From: Endozoicomonas euniceicola
GTDB lineage: Bacteria; Pseudomonadota; Gammaproteobacteria; Pseudomonadales; Endozoicomonadaceae
Length of the DNA stretch: 64,000 nt
NCBI RefSeq assembly: GCF_025562755.1
Contig: NZ_CP103300.1
Span: 5,830,501-5,894,500 of the forward strand
Reading direction: 5' to 3'
Shown: positions 9,961-18,846 of the stretch, piece by piece
Numbering within the stretch: the stretch's first letter is position 1
Layout of the letters: every line of letters begins with the position of its first letter
Position numbers and translations under genes: made by a program
Notes under the pieces: model-generated
What the model saw: the letters and a program-made list of their open reading frames with translations, nothing else
Database searches by the model: none
What the model was told of the DNA's origin: nothing

Positions 9961-9987
9961 AAAAGAAACCCTTCAAAGTCACTGCTG

Positions 9988-12012
9988 TTAAGCGTTCTTG
10001 CTGCTACGTCTTTTGTTCAGGGTCCATCCCGCCAGTCCAAGGGCTATCAGAAGTGCCAGCCACCAGAAGGTTTTGCCGGTACTTTCGTTTCCAGATGAAT
10101 CCTGCTGGCTATCTGCGCCTGTCGCGACAGGGGAGGATTCTGTTCCCATCCACCAACTATTCAAATCAAAGCTATACAGCTGCGGTGCCTTTGAGCCGTT
10201 CAAAGTCGGCTTGAAAGGGTGTTCCAGGGGTTGCCAGTAGGCGACCCGGACATTGGGGTAATACCACTGTGGAATCATGTAATCACCCCACAGCAATACC
10301 CGGTCCAGTGCCTTGACCGCTGCTTCCAGGTCTTCACGGGAATCCGCATGGATCAGGGTATCTGTCAGCTGGTCTATTACAGGATTTTTAATGCCCATAT
10401 AGTTACGGGAGCCAGGTACGTCAGCAGCAGCGCTGCCCCAGAAATCCCGCTGCTCATTACCCGGAGAGCTGGACTGACCATAGCCGGTAACAATCATGTC
10501 GTAATCAAAATTGCGCAGGCGGCTGATGTACTGAGAGGCGTCCACGACACGAATGCTGGCATCAATACCCAGTTGTTCAAGGTTCTTTTTAAAGGGCAGG
10601 GCAATCCGTTCCATGGAGGACTGGATTAACAGGATTTCAAACTTGAAGGGTTGGCCTTCGCTGTTTCTGAGGACACCATTTTCCAGCTTCCATCCTGCTT
10701 CTGTCAGTAGTTTCAGAGAGTCACGCAGTTGCTTGCGTATCTGCCCGGAGCCATCGTAGACCGGGAGCTGGTAGGGTTCCGAAAACAGCTCTTTTGGAAG
10801 CTGGTTACGGAAAGGCTCCAGCAGCGCCAGCTCTTTACCCTCAGGAATGCCGGTAGCACTCATGGTGGAGTTGGAAAAGTAGCTGTTGCTACGGAAATAG
10901 GAACCATAAAACAGGTTTTTGTTCAGCCACTCAAAATCCAGTGCGGCAACCAGAGCCTTTCTTACCTTCGGATCTTTAAACAGCTCCCGGCGGGTGTTGT
11001 AGGCGAAGCCCTGCATACCCTGGGGTGACAGGGTTTTAATACTTTCCAGTTTCAACTCACCGTTCCGGGTGGCAGGAATATCGTAGGCGGTGGCCCAGTT
11101 AAGTGCCGAGTACTCGAAGCGAAGGTTGTATTTGCCCGCCTTCATGGCCTGCAGGGCGACGTTTTCATCGCGGAAGTAATCATACTGGATGGAATCAAAG
11201 TTATAGCGGCCAACGTTGACGGGCAGGTCTTTTGCCCAGTAGTCATCGACTCTCTGGTACTCAATGCTGCGCCCGGAATCGACAGATTTGATTTTATAGG
11301 GACCGCTGCCAAGGGGGAGGCTCATGTTGGCGGCCTGAAAGTCGTTCTCGGGTTTTTCCCAGAAGTGTTTGGGCAGGATCGTCATCTGACTGATAATCAA
11401 CGGCAGCTCACGATTCCGGTTGTGTTTGAAGATAAAGCGGACACTGTATTTAGACAATGCTTCGGCTTTTTTAATGTCGCCGTAATAGGCTCGATAAAAC
11501 GGCGCGCCTTTTTCCAGCAGGGTATTCAGTGAAAAGACCACGTCTTCAGCGGTCACCGGATGACCGTCGTGAAAACGGGCTTTAGGATTGAGATGAAAGG
11601 TAATGCTGCTGTTATCCGGAGCCTGTTCTACATACTGTGCCAGCAATGGGTACATGGTGAAGGGCTCATCATAACTGCTCACCATCAGCGTGTCGTACAT
11701 ATAGGTTGTACCACCCACTGAGGTGCCTTTTTCAATATACGGATTGAGGCTGTCGAACGTGCCTGGTGCCGTCATGCGCAGTGCGCCGCCTTTGGGTGCT
11801 TCAGGATTGACATAATCATAATGCCGGAACCCTTCAGGGTATTTGGGAGAGCCGTGCATGGTCATGCTGGTCTGGCTGCCTTCCGGACGTTGCAGTGTCT
11901 CTGTTGCGTCTGCGGTCAGGCTCGTAAGACCCAGGGCCAGGGTCAGGCAGGTGTGCATAAAGGCATTTTTGACAGGCAGGAACCGGGTTGGAAAACTGTA
12001 CCGATGAATCAT
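9988..12012 (-). CDS. yejA: Peptide-binding protein YejA with C-terminal membrane anchor (674 aa)
   Basis: This is an extracytoplasmic solute-binding protein of the SBP_bac_5 family and the receptor for the YejBEF transporter. It has a signal peptide (about residues 15-36), then the family opening with FRHYDYVNPEAPKGG and FDSLNPY. Unlike the other four paralogues here, it ends in a short linker and a hydrophobic helix (TFWWLALLIALGLAGW) followed by a basic tail. It should therefore be tethered to the inner membrane (or processed there) rather than freely periplasmic. The start at 12012 is backed by an AGGA six bases upstream; a second Met at residue 19 would also give a signal peptide. It is first in the yej operon. 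Confidence 0.88.
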   Translation of the reverse strand: MIHRYSFPTRFLPVKNAFMHTCLTLALGLTSLTADATETLQRPEGSQTSMTMHGSPKYPEGFRHYDYVNPEAPKGGALRMTAPGTFDSLNPYIEKGTSVGGTTYMYDTLMVSSYDEPFTMYPLLAQYVEQAPDNSSITFHLNPKARFHDGHPVTAEDVVFSLNTLLEKGAPFYRAYYGDIKKAEALSKYSVRFIFKHNRNRELPLIISQMTILPKHFWEKPENDFQAANMSLPLGSGPYKIKSVDSGRSIEYQRVDDYWAKDLPVNVGRYNFDSIQYDYFRDENVALQAMKAGKYNLRFEYSALNWATAYDIPATRNGELKLESIKTLSPQGMQGFAYNTRRELFKDPKVRKALVAALDFEWLNKNLFYGSYFRSNSYFSNSTMSATGIPEGKELALLEPFRNQLPKELFSEPYQLPVYDGSGQIRKQLRDSLKLLTEAGWKLENGVLRNSEGQPFKFEILLIQSSMERIALPFKKNLEQLGIDASIRVVDASQYISRLRNFDYDMIVTGYGQSSSPGNEQRDFWGSAAADVPGSRNYMGIKNPVIDQLTDTLIHADSREDLEAAVKALDRVLLWGDYMIPQWYYPNVRVAYWQPLEHPFKPTLNGSKAPQLYSFDLNSWWMGTESSPVATGADSQQDSSGNESTGKTFWWLALLIALGLAGWTLNKRRSSKNA

Positions 12013-12210
12013 AAGGGTCCTGAATAAATGGTCAGAGAAGTTTTGTTTTATATAGAGGCCTGGTTGCGACTGAACGCTCTGGTCTGATCGTTACAGTCGG
12101 TTGACCTCACTGAGGTTCGTGAACAGAGTAGCTCTTAGAATGCTTTAGAATGCGTAATGGTGCAAGTTGTACCCGTATTTTCTATAAGGCAGGCAGGTGC
12201 GAGCCCTTAT

Positions 12211-13485
12211 CTATTCGGAGAGACTCTTGTTCCAATTAGTGCAGCCGCAGGCACCTGCACAATTGCAGGTGTCAGTAGCTGCAACGGTATTAACGGTATC
12301 GTTGCTATCAGAGGTCGGGTTGTTATCCATAAGGTAGTCATGGGCGTTCCTGTTTATATTGACCCACGGGGGAAAGTAGTCCAGCAAGCCCTGTAATTCA
12401 TTGACGTCAAATTCGTTGCGTCTGAACCCTCCTTCCCTCAGTGCGCTGAGCGCCATTAACATGGCACCAATGGTGTCCTGGTCATCAGTAAATTGCTCCA
12501 CAAGCCTGAGTAATTCCCGTTGTGATCCGGTATCGGTAAAGAAAAAATGTAAGACGGCTGCTGCCGAATTAGGGCCCCAGGTATCTCTTAGCTTTCTGGT
12601 TTGCCCATTACGAGGCCTTCTTGTACTGGTGCTCACAGGAAGGAGATTGTTTAATTCTGACATTACATCAGCATGCGAAGAGCTTCCAATGTAGCTTTCG
12701 ACAACCTTCAGGCATTGTAGAAAAGTTTCGTCAGTAACGTATTGACGAATGCGCCTCAGGGTGGCAAATGCAAAATCACGACGTGAAGGCCTCGTTGCCG
12801 CATCGCTTGCCCGGTACTCAATGCTGCTTCTGGCTGTCAGGGCGATGGCGACTGCGGCAGATATGGCTTGGGGGTGATTGTGACTGACCTGCACGGCCTG
12901 TCTGACCAGGTGGACAAACTGCTTATCGCTGATGTACGGATTAATATCAATAATACCGACAATAGGGGCGATTCCCATGCAACCTCCATTACCCCAGGAG
13001 CCGGTTTTTCCTCCAACATTTCTACCAGAAAGAGCAAGCACATCCTCCGGCCTCATTTTGTCCCCACTCCTGAACTTCTTATAAAACTGTTTCAGCAGGT
13101 GCGCATGATCAGGGCCATAGCCGGGCAGGTTGACCTGGGGGGGACCCTGCATATCCAGACCAAAGCGCTGCTTTTCAGGGAATTCGATAAAACACTGGAT
13201 ACGTGCCAGCTTTACCATGTCAACACCCTTGCTCTTTTTTGTATAACATTCAGGCAAACTCCCTGAAAAATAAGCGAAGATCGCTGCTGCTTTATGAGTG
13301 TCATCGGTGCATGAACATTCTCTGGAATTCTTGTGACGAGGTGCTTTATGGTAATTGTGCTCACCCCGGTGGTCACCGAGTGCCGTACCCAGCAAGGCGA
13401 GCTCTGCGTTAGCAGGGGGGGCTGCGAGAACAGGCATTGAGGCTACGAAAAGGAAGGCAATGAGAAATGTTGATGTGTTGAGCAT
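12211..13485 (-). CDS. Exported ADP-ribosylglycohydrolase family protein (424 aa)
   Basis: This family (DraG/ARH) hydrolyses ADP-ribose from modified proteins or other acceptors using two metal ions. Counting from an upstream ATG at 13515, both metal motifs are present: GTALGD (43-48) followed by TDDT (70-73), and DDQDTIGAM (344-352). The family's G-N-G-G-C-M-x-I-A-P (175-184) and SHNHPQAISAA (211-221) are also there. I place the start at 13485, because that ATG has AAAGG eight bases upstream and directly begins a good signal peptide (cleavage near VLA/APP); the upstream ATG has no ribosome site. The product is therefore predicted to leave the cytoplasm, unusual for the family. The last 20 residues are Cys-rich (CNCAGACGC). 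It diverges from the phosphodiesterase gene at 13822. The substrate is unknown. Confidence 0.82.
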   Translation of the reverse strand: MLNTSTFLIAFLFVASMPVLAAPPANAELALLGTALGDHRGEHNYHKAPRHKNSRECSCTDDTHKAAAIFAYFSGSLPECYTKKSKGVDMVKLARIQCFIEFPEKQRFGLDMQGPPQVNLPGYGPDHAHLLKQFYKKFRSGDKMRPEDVLALSGRNVGGKTGSWGNGGCMGIAPIVGIIDINPYISDKQFVHLVRQAVQVSHNHPQAISAAVAIALTARSSIEYRASDAATRPSRRDFAFATLRRIRQYVTDETFLQCLKVVESYIGSSSHADVMSELNNLLPVSTSTRRPRNGQTRKLRDTWGPNSAAAVLHFFFTDTGSQRELLRLVEQFTDDQDTIGAMLMALSALREGGFRRNEFDVNELQGLLDYFPPWVNINRNAHDYLMDNNPTSDSNDTVNTVAATDTCNCAGACGCTNWNKSLSE

Positions 13486-13821
13486 TGAAGAAACCTTTAT
13501 ATCCGTTGTGTTCATGGACAGGAATTTATAGCAGAAAACAACGGTTCAACTTTTTAAGGACTTTCTGTCCCGTACATAGGAAATTCAGACTACACTGCTG
13601 ATTGTTTTTTTACGCATTTGGAGTCTTTTCTTTTTTGCTGTCCTTTGCTGTCACTTGTGATTAAAGGCTCCGGGAAAGATAGTTTATAAAAAGTAGATGA
13701 GCTTCATTCATTTTCAGATCAAATTTTATTGATTATCAGGTGGCTACGTTTTTGGACGAGAACTAGCTGAGTACTGTCTTGTGCATAATTTCAATAACTT
13801 CGAGCTGTAGGCAGGAGCTTA
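13486..13821. promoter_or_regulatory. Divergent intergenic region, ADP-ribosylglycohydrolase / phosphodiesterase gene
   Basis: These 336 bases separate two outward-reading genes and must hold both promoters. The DNA is AT-rich. I see a ribosome site AGGAG (13813-13817) four bases before the rightward ATG and AAAGG before the leftward one. I found no convincing operator palindrome and no small gene. Confidence 0.5.
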
Positions 13822-16800
13822 ATGGTGCATAATTACCTGACATCTCTGAGTGCTAACTTTTTACGACTTTTTATTATCTTCCTGTTTGCCAGTTCAGCGC
13901 TTTTTGCTGCCACCGACGGTATTATCTGTAAACCAGTCAGTGATTTAACGGAAAGTTTTCCGGGAAAGGCGTTTTTAGCCGACAGCGGTCAGGTATGTTT
14001 TAAACCTGTTGACGATAGCAGAGCAGTTTTTTCTCCTTTCTCTGACAGTTTGCTTTTCTATTTCCTGTCAACCGTTTTTTCAACTGCCGGAAGCGCCGGT
14101 GTTGTTTTTTCTGGCAGGCCCGGAAACGTATTAAGCCACAAAAAACCGTTACAGGCGGAATCACCGCCCCGGACATCCCTTTTAAAAACACTGTTAAAAA
14201 ACAGATTGCTTCCTGATGGTGCTTTTTCCAGAGAGGTAAACGACAGAAAAAGAAACAGGCTTGAGGGAGAGCTGGATCAGGCGATTGTGAACTGGCAGCA
14301 ACTTGTTAAAAGACCGTCTTATCCTGCCGCTGTTGTTTCTGTCAGTGATGCCTCTATGCGGGTAGTTATTACCCGGGACAACATTCTCCGGAGTGTCAGT
14401 CTGGTTTCTTTGTACGAAAAACTGCTCAACATGCAGACGCAAAGCTATCTCGCATTATTGGATACTGAAGATCTGAAGGACATTGCAGGTATCGTCACTG
14501 TTAGTCTGGTGGCTTCCGGGAGTGGCGGTGATGGTGACGATGACGATAATGACAGCACTCATTACACCTTCGATGCCGAGCCTGAGCCACTGATCATTGT
14601 CTACGGCGACAAGGAGTACCCGGAGCAGGATTCAGCGGAAGAACTGATCAGGAAGAATCTGAAAAATAAACGACGATTGTTAAAAATCCTCCGAAAAAAA
14701 ATGCAACAGGCCATAGCCCGGGGTCATGGTGACCTGGCCCGGATTCTTGATAACAGGATCATGCTGATTACCGCTGACCTTGAATACCTGACTGATTTGG
14801 ATACATCCGCAACCGGAATAACGGAAAACGATCAGGGTTCCCCGGGGATTTTGTCATTCCTGAAGGCATCGCTGGCTACTGATGACCGGGAGCTGTGGCA
14901 GCGTGATGATGACGCCCTGAAACAGGCGCTGTCTCAACACCACGTAAACACTGACTATCAGAGCATTCTCATTGTTCCCGGTGAGCTGACACATGAAGAA
15001 GCCCTGTTCTACGACCGGTGGCGACTTACGGACGCGGGTTTGGTTTACCAGGCATTGAGAAGACGGCTGGAACAGCAGTTGCAGCTGGAAACAGACGACA
15101 TTAACGTGTCAACAAAACAAACTGAGTTTCTGGTTTCTGGTCTTGAAGCACTGGCGCGTCAGTTCCGGGCGATGTTTTCAGCTGATCTTTCAAGCCAGTA
15201 CGATGAGAGGCAGGTACCCCATCAGGAAGGCGGAGGTCAGAATCAGGAAAAATACAAAGCCACGGCAGAAGGCAGGCAAGAAGGCTCAAATTTAAACACC
15301 CGCACAAACAAACCTCTGGATAATAAGGAGGAGAGAGGCTGGAAGAAAGACGATGAGGGGGAAGAACCACCCGACAACGATAAACATACATATAGTAAGA
15401 CCATCGACTGCTCACCTTGCCACGGACCTTGCAAAAAGGAGAAGCCAGAAGCTGGTATTAATGCCCGGGAATCTGCCCAATTTTTCAATGTGGCTCAATC
15501 CCTTGTGCAGCGTTTTCTGCAAAAACCACTGCCTGGTCAGACCGTTCTCCCGGATGAAATCGCAAGACCCGTCCATGGTGCCATGCATGGAGCCAGAGCG
15601 GCTGTTTGGATCCCCATACTGCTTAACATCCGGCAGTCAATGAATGACCCTGAGGCAGAAGCCGTTTCTCCGGAGCAGGTTCACTGGCTGATGACCGCCA
15701 GTCTCCTGCACGATTCCGGACGGGAAGGAGAGGGGGAGGATACTCCTGAATGGGAAAGAACCAGTGCTGAGCAGTGTGAGGATCACCTCTTAGCCATGGG
15801 CTGCCCGCATTCTATGATGGCGGCCTGTAAAAGCAGCATTATTAACAAGGATCGGTCCGACCGTTCCGCTAAGACCCTGGTTGAGAAACTTATCCACGAC
15901 GCGGATTGCCTGGAGATTATGAGGACAAGCAGTGGTAACCGGTTCGATCTTGCCGAGCTGGACCTGTACCATGATTTTTCCGCCGAACCGGATATCGACT
16001 CACGGCTTTACAATCTGGCCAGTCAGGTCAGGGACGTTATTGCGCAACAGGGGGATTTATCCGGTACCACCCGGATCATTAACTCAAAATCCGGTTTTTC
16101 TGAGCAGAAGGAAAAGGCTGTCAGGCATCACTTTTCAACGGCCATTAAAGAGCGTGCTGAATTTGCGGATAATGCGCTGCTTTATCAGGTTGATTTCCTG
16201 AAAGAAAAAGCGCCGGAACTTTTTAAAATGTATCAGGATACTACCCCGTCTTTGCCTGACAGCGAGGAGTTACTGAGTCCGGTTAAGGCTGTTGAACTGA
16301 ATAAAAAAGGGAAAGCAGACAATGGTAAATACCTTGTCAGGGAGCGGAAAAACCCAGACAGCGCCCGGAATGAGGTGTTAATGGCTAATCTTGCCCGCGA
16401 GCTGGGACTGAGCGTGCCTGAAACCCGGCTGGTCAGAAAAGAGGGAAGGTTCTTTGTGGTTTCGTCTGAGGTTACCGGCAGTCCGATGACAAAAGAACTT
16501 GCGCAGAAAGCAGACCCGGCTGAGCTGGCAAAGCTTTATCTGGTAGCGGCCATCACCGGCAACAGCAATATCATTGGCGCTGACCATGACCAAACAATAA
16601 TGGACGAGAACGGTCAGTTAATACCGCTGTATTGGCAAGAGGCAGGAGAGTTTGGGCCAGCTGGTGGCGAGCAGCGCAAGGCTGGCACCTTTTGCAGTAC
16701 GGTCTTTGAATTGGATACCCTGCTGAATCCCGGGCATTCCCGGACAGAAAACACTGTGCCTGAAGACTCTCGTGCCGCTCACCATAATGCGGCCACGCTG

Positions 16801-18834
16801 TTCAGCCAGCGTCTCAGTGAAGCGGACATCAAAAATGCGGTTCGTGATCTCCTGTCGAAAGATACCACTGCCATCGCGCGACTGGTGGAAACAATGGGGC
16901 CTGATACTGCCATTGACCGGCAGCGGCTAAGCCGGACGCTGTTGTCCCGGATGGCTTATATTGCCCGCAGGTTTCCGGAATGCTGTCCTGAGCCGATTAC
17001 TGCCGCTGAGCAAGGAGCCATTGCCGCTTCTGGTATGCAGGGGTATTCACGGCCGGTGGCTGACACAGGTATTGAAAATGGCGATTTACGCATTTATCAA
17101 TTCATGGATGTTCAAAAAACGCCAGTGACCGCCTGCTGGCTGAAACTTGAGCCTCAGGCAGCCCGCCAACTGGCTGACCGGCTCGGGCTGCCCGATACCG
17201 GCATGAATGATCTTCACTACCTGCGTACCTGCCTTGATGAACTCAGTCAAAAGCCTGCCATGAACCCCTATTGGCGGGTAAAGCTTCAAACTATGGATCG
17301 ACGTTGTCAGCACCTTATACAGACTGTTGAGGCGGGCCTGGTGCGCTACAGTCTTCCACAGGAACGCCGCCGTGCAGAGCAAGCGCTTGAATCGTTAAAC
17401 GGGCTTCGTCGTCAGATAGCCAATGCCCTGAAGTGCGAAGATAAAAAAACTCTGGCTATTCGCCAGCAACTCCCTGCACAGCTGCCTGAAGGGTTGCCAA
17501 TCCGGGTATCATCCATCGCTTTTACACCCGTTGAGGGAAGCGTCCTGCCAGCCAGAGAGTTTCGGAATGCCCGTGGTTGGGAAATCGGGAAAGAAGTGGT
17601 GATAGACAGGGCGCATCATTATCAACTCGCCCCTGAGGCGTTTCTGCCCGGTGACTGCCTGAAGGAACGTCCCGGCATTGAAATTGACTGGTTCAGTGAT
17701 GACCTGGCCGATAATTTTTCCATGGCGGGTACGCTGCATTTACGTACCAGTGGTAATGATTGTCAGGCAACGAAGACACTCCTTGATGCCATCGCCCAGC
17801 TTGGCATTGATATCGAGAGGCCGGACAGTGAGGCTATGCAGGCGCAATACGTTGATTCGCTCATAAACCATTATCAGCTCAACCTGCTGTGGGAGCAGAC
17901 AGAACCGGAATCTTTGGTCTCAGAAAGTCCTGAAGAAAACAAATCCAACTGGTTGAAATCTCAACTGAAATGGCCAGAAATTCCCCGTTGGGAAGACCAT
18001 CACCGCATTCTGAACGGGCAGTGCATTTTTTATCTACCCAAGCATGTGCAAAAAAAGAACAAGGATGGAAAAACTGAGCCTGCTTACGAGATCCTCCACG
18101 AATTAAATTTTCTGGCTTCAGGTTCTGAAGAGCGTGAGAGCGTTATAGAACGAATCATTCATAGTGGTGGCAACTGTGTCTCCATTACTGAAAGATTCCG
18201 GCTCGGTGTGAACCAGGGTGCCTATGCCTCAAAGCTTCCTGACCTGAAATCCGGAAGTGGTGCGCGGGTTTTCGCTGCGGTCAGGGAGTCCGGAGGTCAC
18301 AAACCTGACAATTTTCTAAAACTGAAACAGGATCACCTGCTGAGAACCGATATTAAAAGCGAGGGGCTGGATATGTTTGGTGAGCCAATTCCTGTACTTC
18401 AGCATTATGATCTTCCTGCTCAAAGTCCATCGGCATTAGGGGCTGGTTTTGCTTCTGCCGAAATCAGCAGTCGGTTTATCAGCCTTGAAGAGGTGGAAGA
18501 AATCGTTGTTCCTGAGGGTGAAAAGATAACCGGGAAAATGAAAGCGACGTTCGATGGTGGAGAAATAGCGCAGTTCATACGCTGTGGAAATGACTTTCCG
18601 GATATGGCTAAGAATAAACTGCCTGGTGTCGCTGTATTCGGGACGGACATAGAGATAACTGACGGTTCGGGTATACACACCCTGAAGCTCCCGGAAGAGC
18701 TGCGCTTTGTCTATGAAGCCGAGGTAACAATTGACTCAGGCTCAGTGCTTGTAAGGGCCTTTGACTATGGCCGTAATGAATATGTGTCCGCTACCTTCGT
18801 TAAAGGTGTTGAAGGCTGGCAGAAGGAGATCTGA
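13822..18834 (+). CDS. Exported multidomain protein with SidE-like phosphodiesterase domain (1670 aa)
   Basis: The signal peptide is residues 1-29 or 30. Residues 178-326 repeat the module of the protein at 2854-6078, including the acidic linker GSGGDGDDDD. A polar linker (about 470-530) ends in CSPCHGPC. Residues about 575-760 match the phosphodiesterase domain of the Legionella SidE/Dup family: HG-x-x-HG-x-R (H585, H589), HDSGREGEGED (H630, D631) and LIHDADCLEI (H692, D693, D695). That family's domain cuts ADP-ribosyl-ubiquitin or phosphoribosyl links using His and Glu. Residues about 820-1055 (RNEVLMANLARELGLSVPE and a later ITGNSNI) look like a HipA/PI-kinase-type fold. Residues 1390-1670 are unassigned. 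The start has AGGAG four bases upstream. It ends 12 bases from a convergent gene. It may be a secreted effector; this is inference. Confidence 0.75.
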   Translation: MVHNYLTSLSANFLRLFIIFLFASSALFAATDGIICKPVSDLTESFPGKAFLADSGQVCFKPVDDSRAVFSPFSDSLLFYFLSTVFSTAGSAGVVFSGRPGNVLSHKKPLQAESPPRTSLLKTLLKNRLLPDGAFSREVNDRKRNRLEGELDQAIVNWQQLVKRPSYPAAVVSVSDASMRVVITRDNILRSVSLVSLYEKLLNMQTQSYLALLDTEDLKDIAGIVTVSLVASGSGGDGDDDDNDSTHYTFDAEPEPLIIVYGDKEYPEQDSAEELIRKNLKNKRRLLKILRKKMQQAIARGHGDLARILDNRIMLITADLEYLTDLDTSATGITENDQGSPGILSFLKASLATDDRELWQRDDDALKQALSQHHVNTDYQSILIVPGELTHEEALFYDRWRLTDAGLVYQALRRRLEQQLQLETDDINVSTKQTEFLVSGLEALARQFRAMFSADLSSQYDERQVPHQEGGGQNQEKYKATAEGRQEGSNLNTRTNKPLDNKEERGWKKDDEGEEPPDNDKHTYSKTIDCSPCHGPCKKEKPEAGINARESAQFFNVAQSLVQRFLQKPLPGQTVLPDEIARPVHGAMHGARAAVWIPILLNIRQSMNDPEAEAVSPEQVHWLMTASLLHDSGREGEGEDTPEWERTSAEQCEDHLLAMGCPHSMMAACKSSIINKDRSDRSAKTLVEKLIHDADCLEIMRTSSGNRFDLAELDLYHDFSAEPDIDSRLYNLASQVRDVIAQQGDLSGTTRIINSKSGFSEQKEKAVRHHFSTAIKERAEFADNALLYQVDFLKEKAPELFKMYQDTTPSLPDSEELLSPVKAVELNKKGKADNGKYLVRERKNPDSARNEVLMANLARELGLSVPETRLVRKEGRFFVVSSEVTGSPMTKELAQKADPAELAKLYLVAAITGNSNIIGADHDQTIMDENGQLIPLYWQEAGEFGPAGGEQRKAGTFCSTVFELDTLLNPGHSRTENTVPEDSRAAHHNAATLFSQRLSEADIKNAVRDLLSKDTTAIARLVETMGPDTAIDRQRLSRTLLSRMAYIARRFPECCPEPITAAEQGAIAASGMQGYSRPVADTGIENGDLRIYQFMDVQKTPVTACWLKLEPQAARQLADRLGLPDTGMNDLHYLRTCLDELSQKPAMNPYWRVKLQTMDRRCQHLIQTVEAGLVRYSLPQERRRAEQALESLNGLRRQIANALKCEDKKTLAIRQQLPAQLPEGLPIRVSSIAFTPVEGSVLPAREFRNARGWEIGKEVVIDRAHHYQLAPEAFLPGDCLKERPGIEIDWFSDDLADNFSMAGTLHLRTSGNDCQATKTLLDAIAQLGIDIERPDSEAMQAQYVDSLINHYQLNLLWEQTEPESLVSESPEENKSNWLKSQLKWPEIPRWEDHHRILNGQCIFYLPKHVQKKNKDGKTEPAYEILHELNFLASGSEERESVIERIIHSGGNCVSITERFRLGVNQGAYASKLPDLKSGSGARVFAAVRESGGHKPDNFLKLKQDHLLRTDIKSEGLDMFGEPIPVLQHYDLPAQSPSALGAGFASAEISSRFISLEEVEEIVVPEGEKITGKMKATFDGGEIAQFIRCGNDFPDMAKNKLPGVAVFGTDIEITDGSGIHTLKLPEELRFVYEAEVTIDSGSVLVRAFDYGRNEYVSATFVKGVEGWQKEI

Positions 18835-18846
18835 TCACAATCATTC

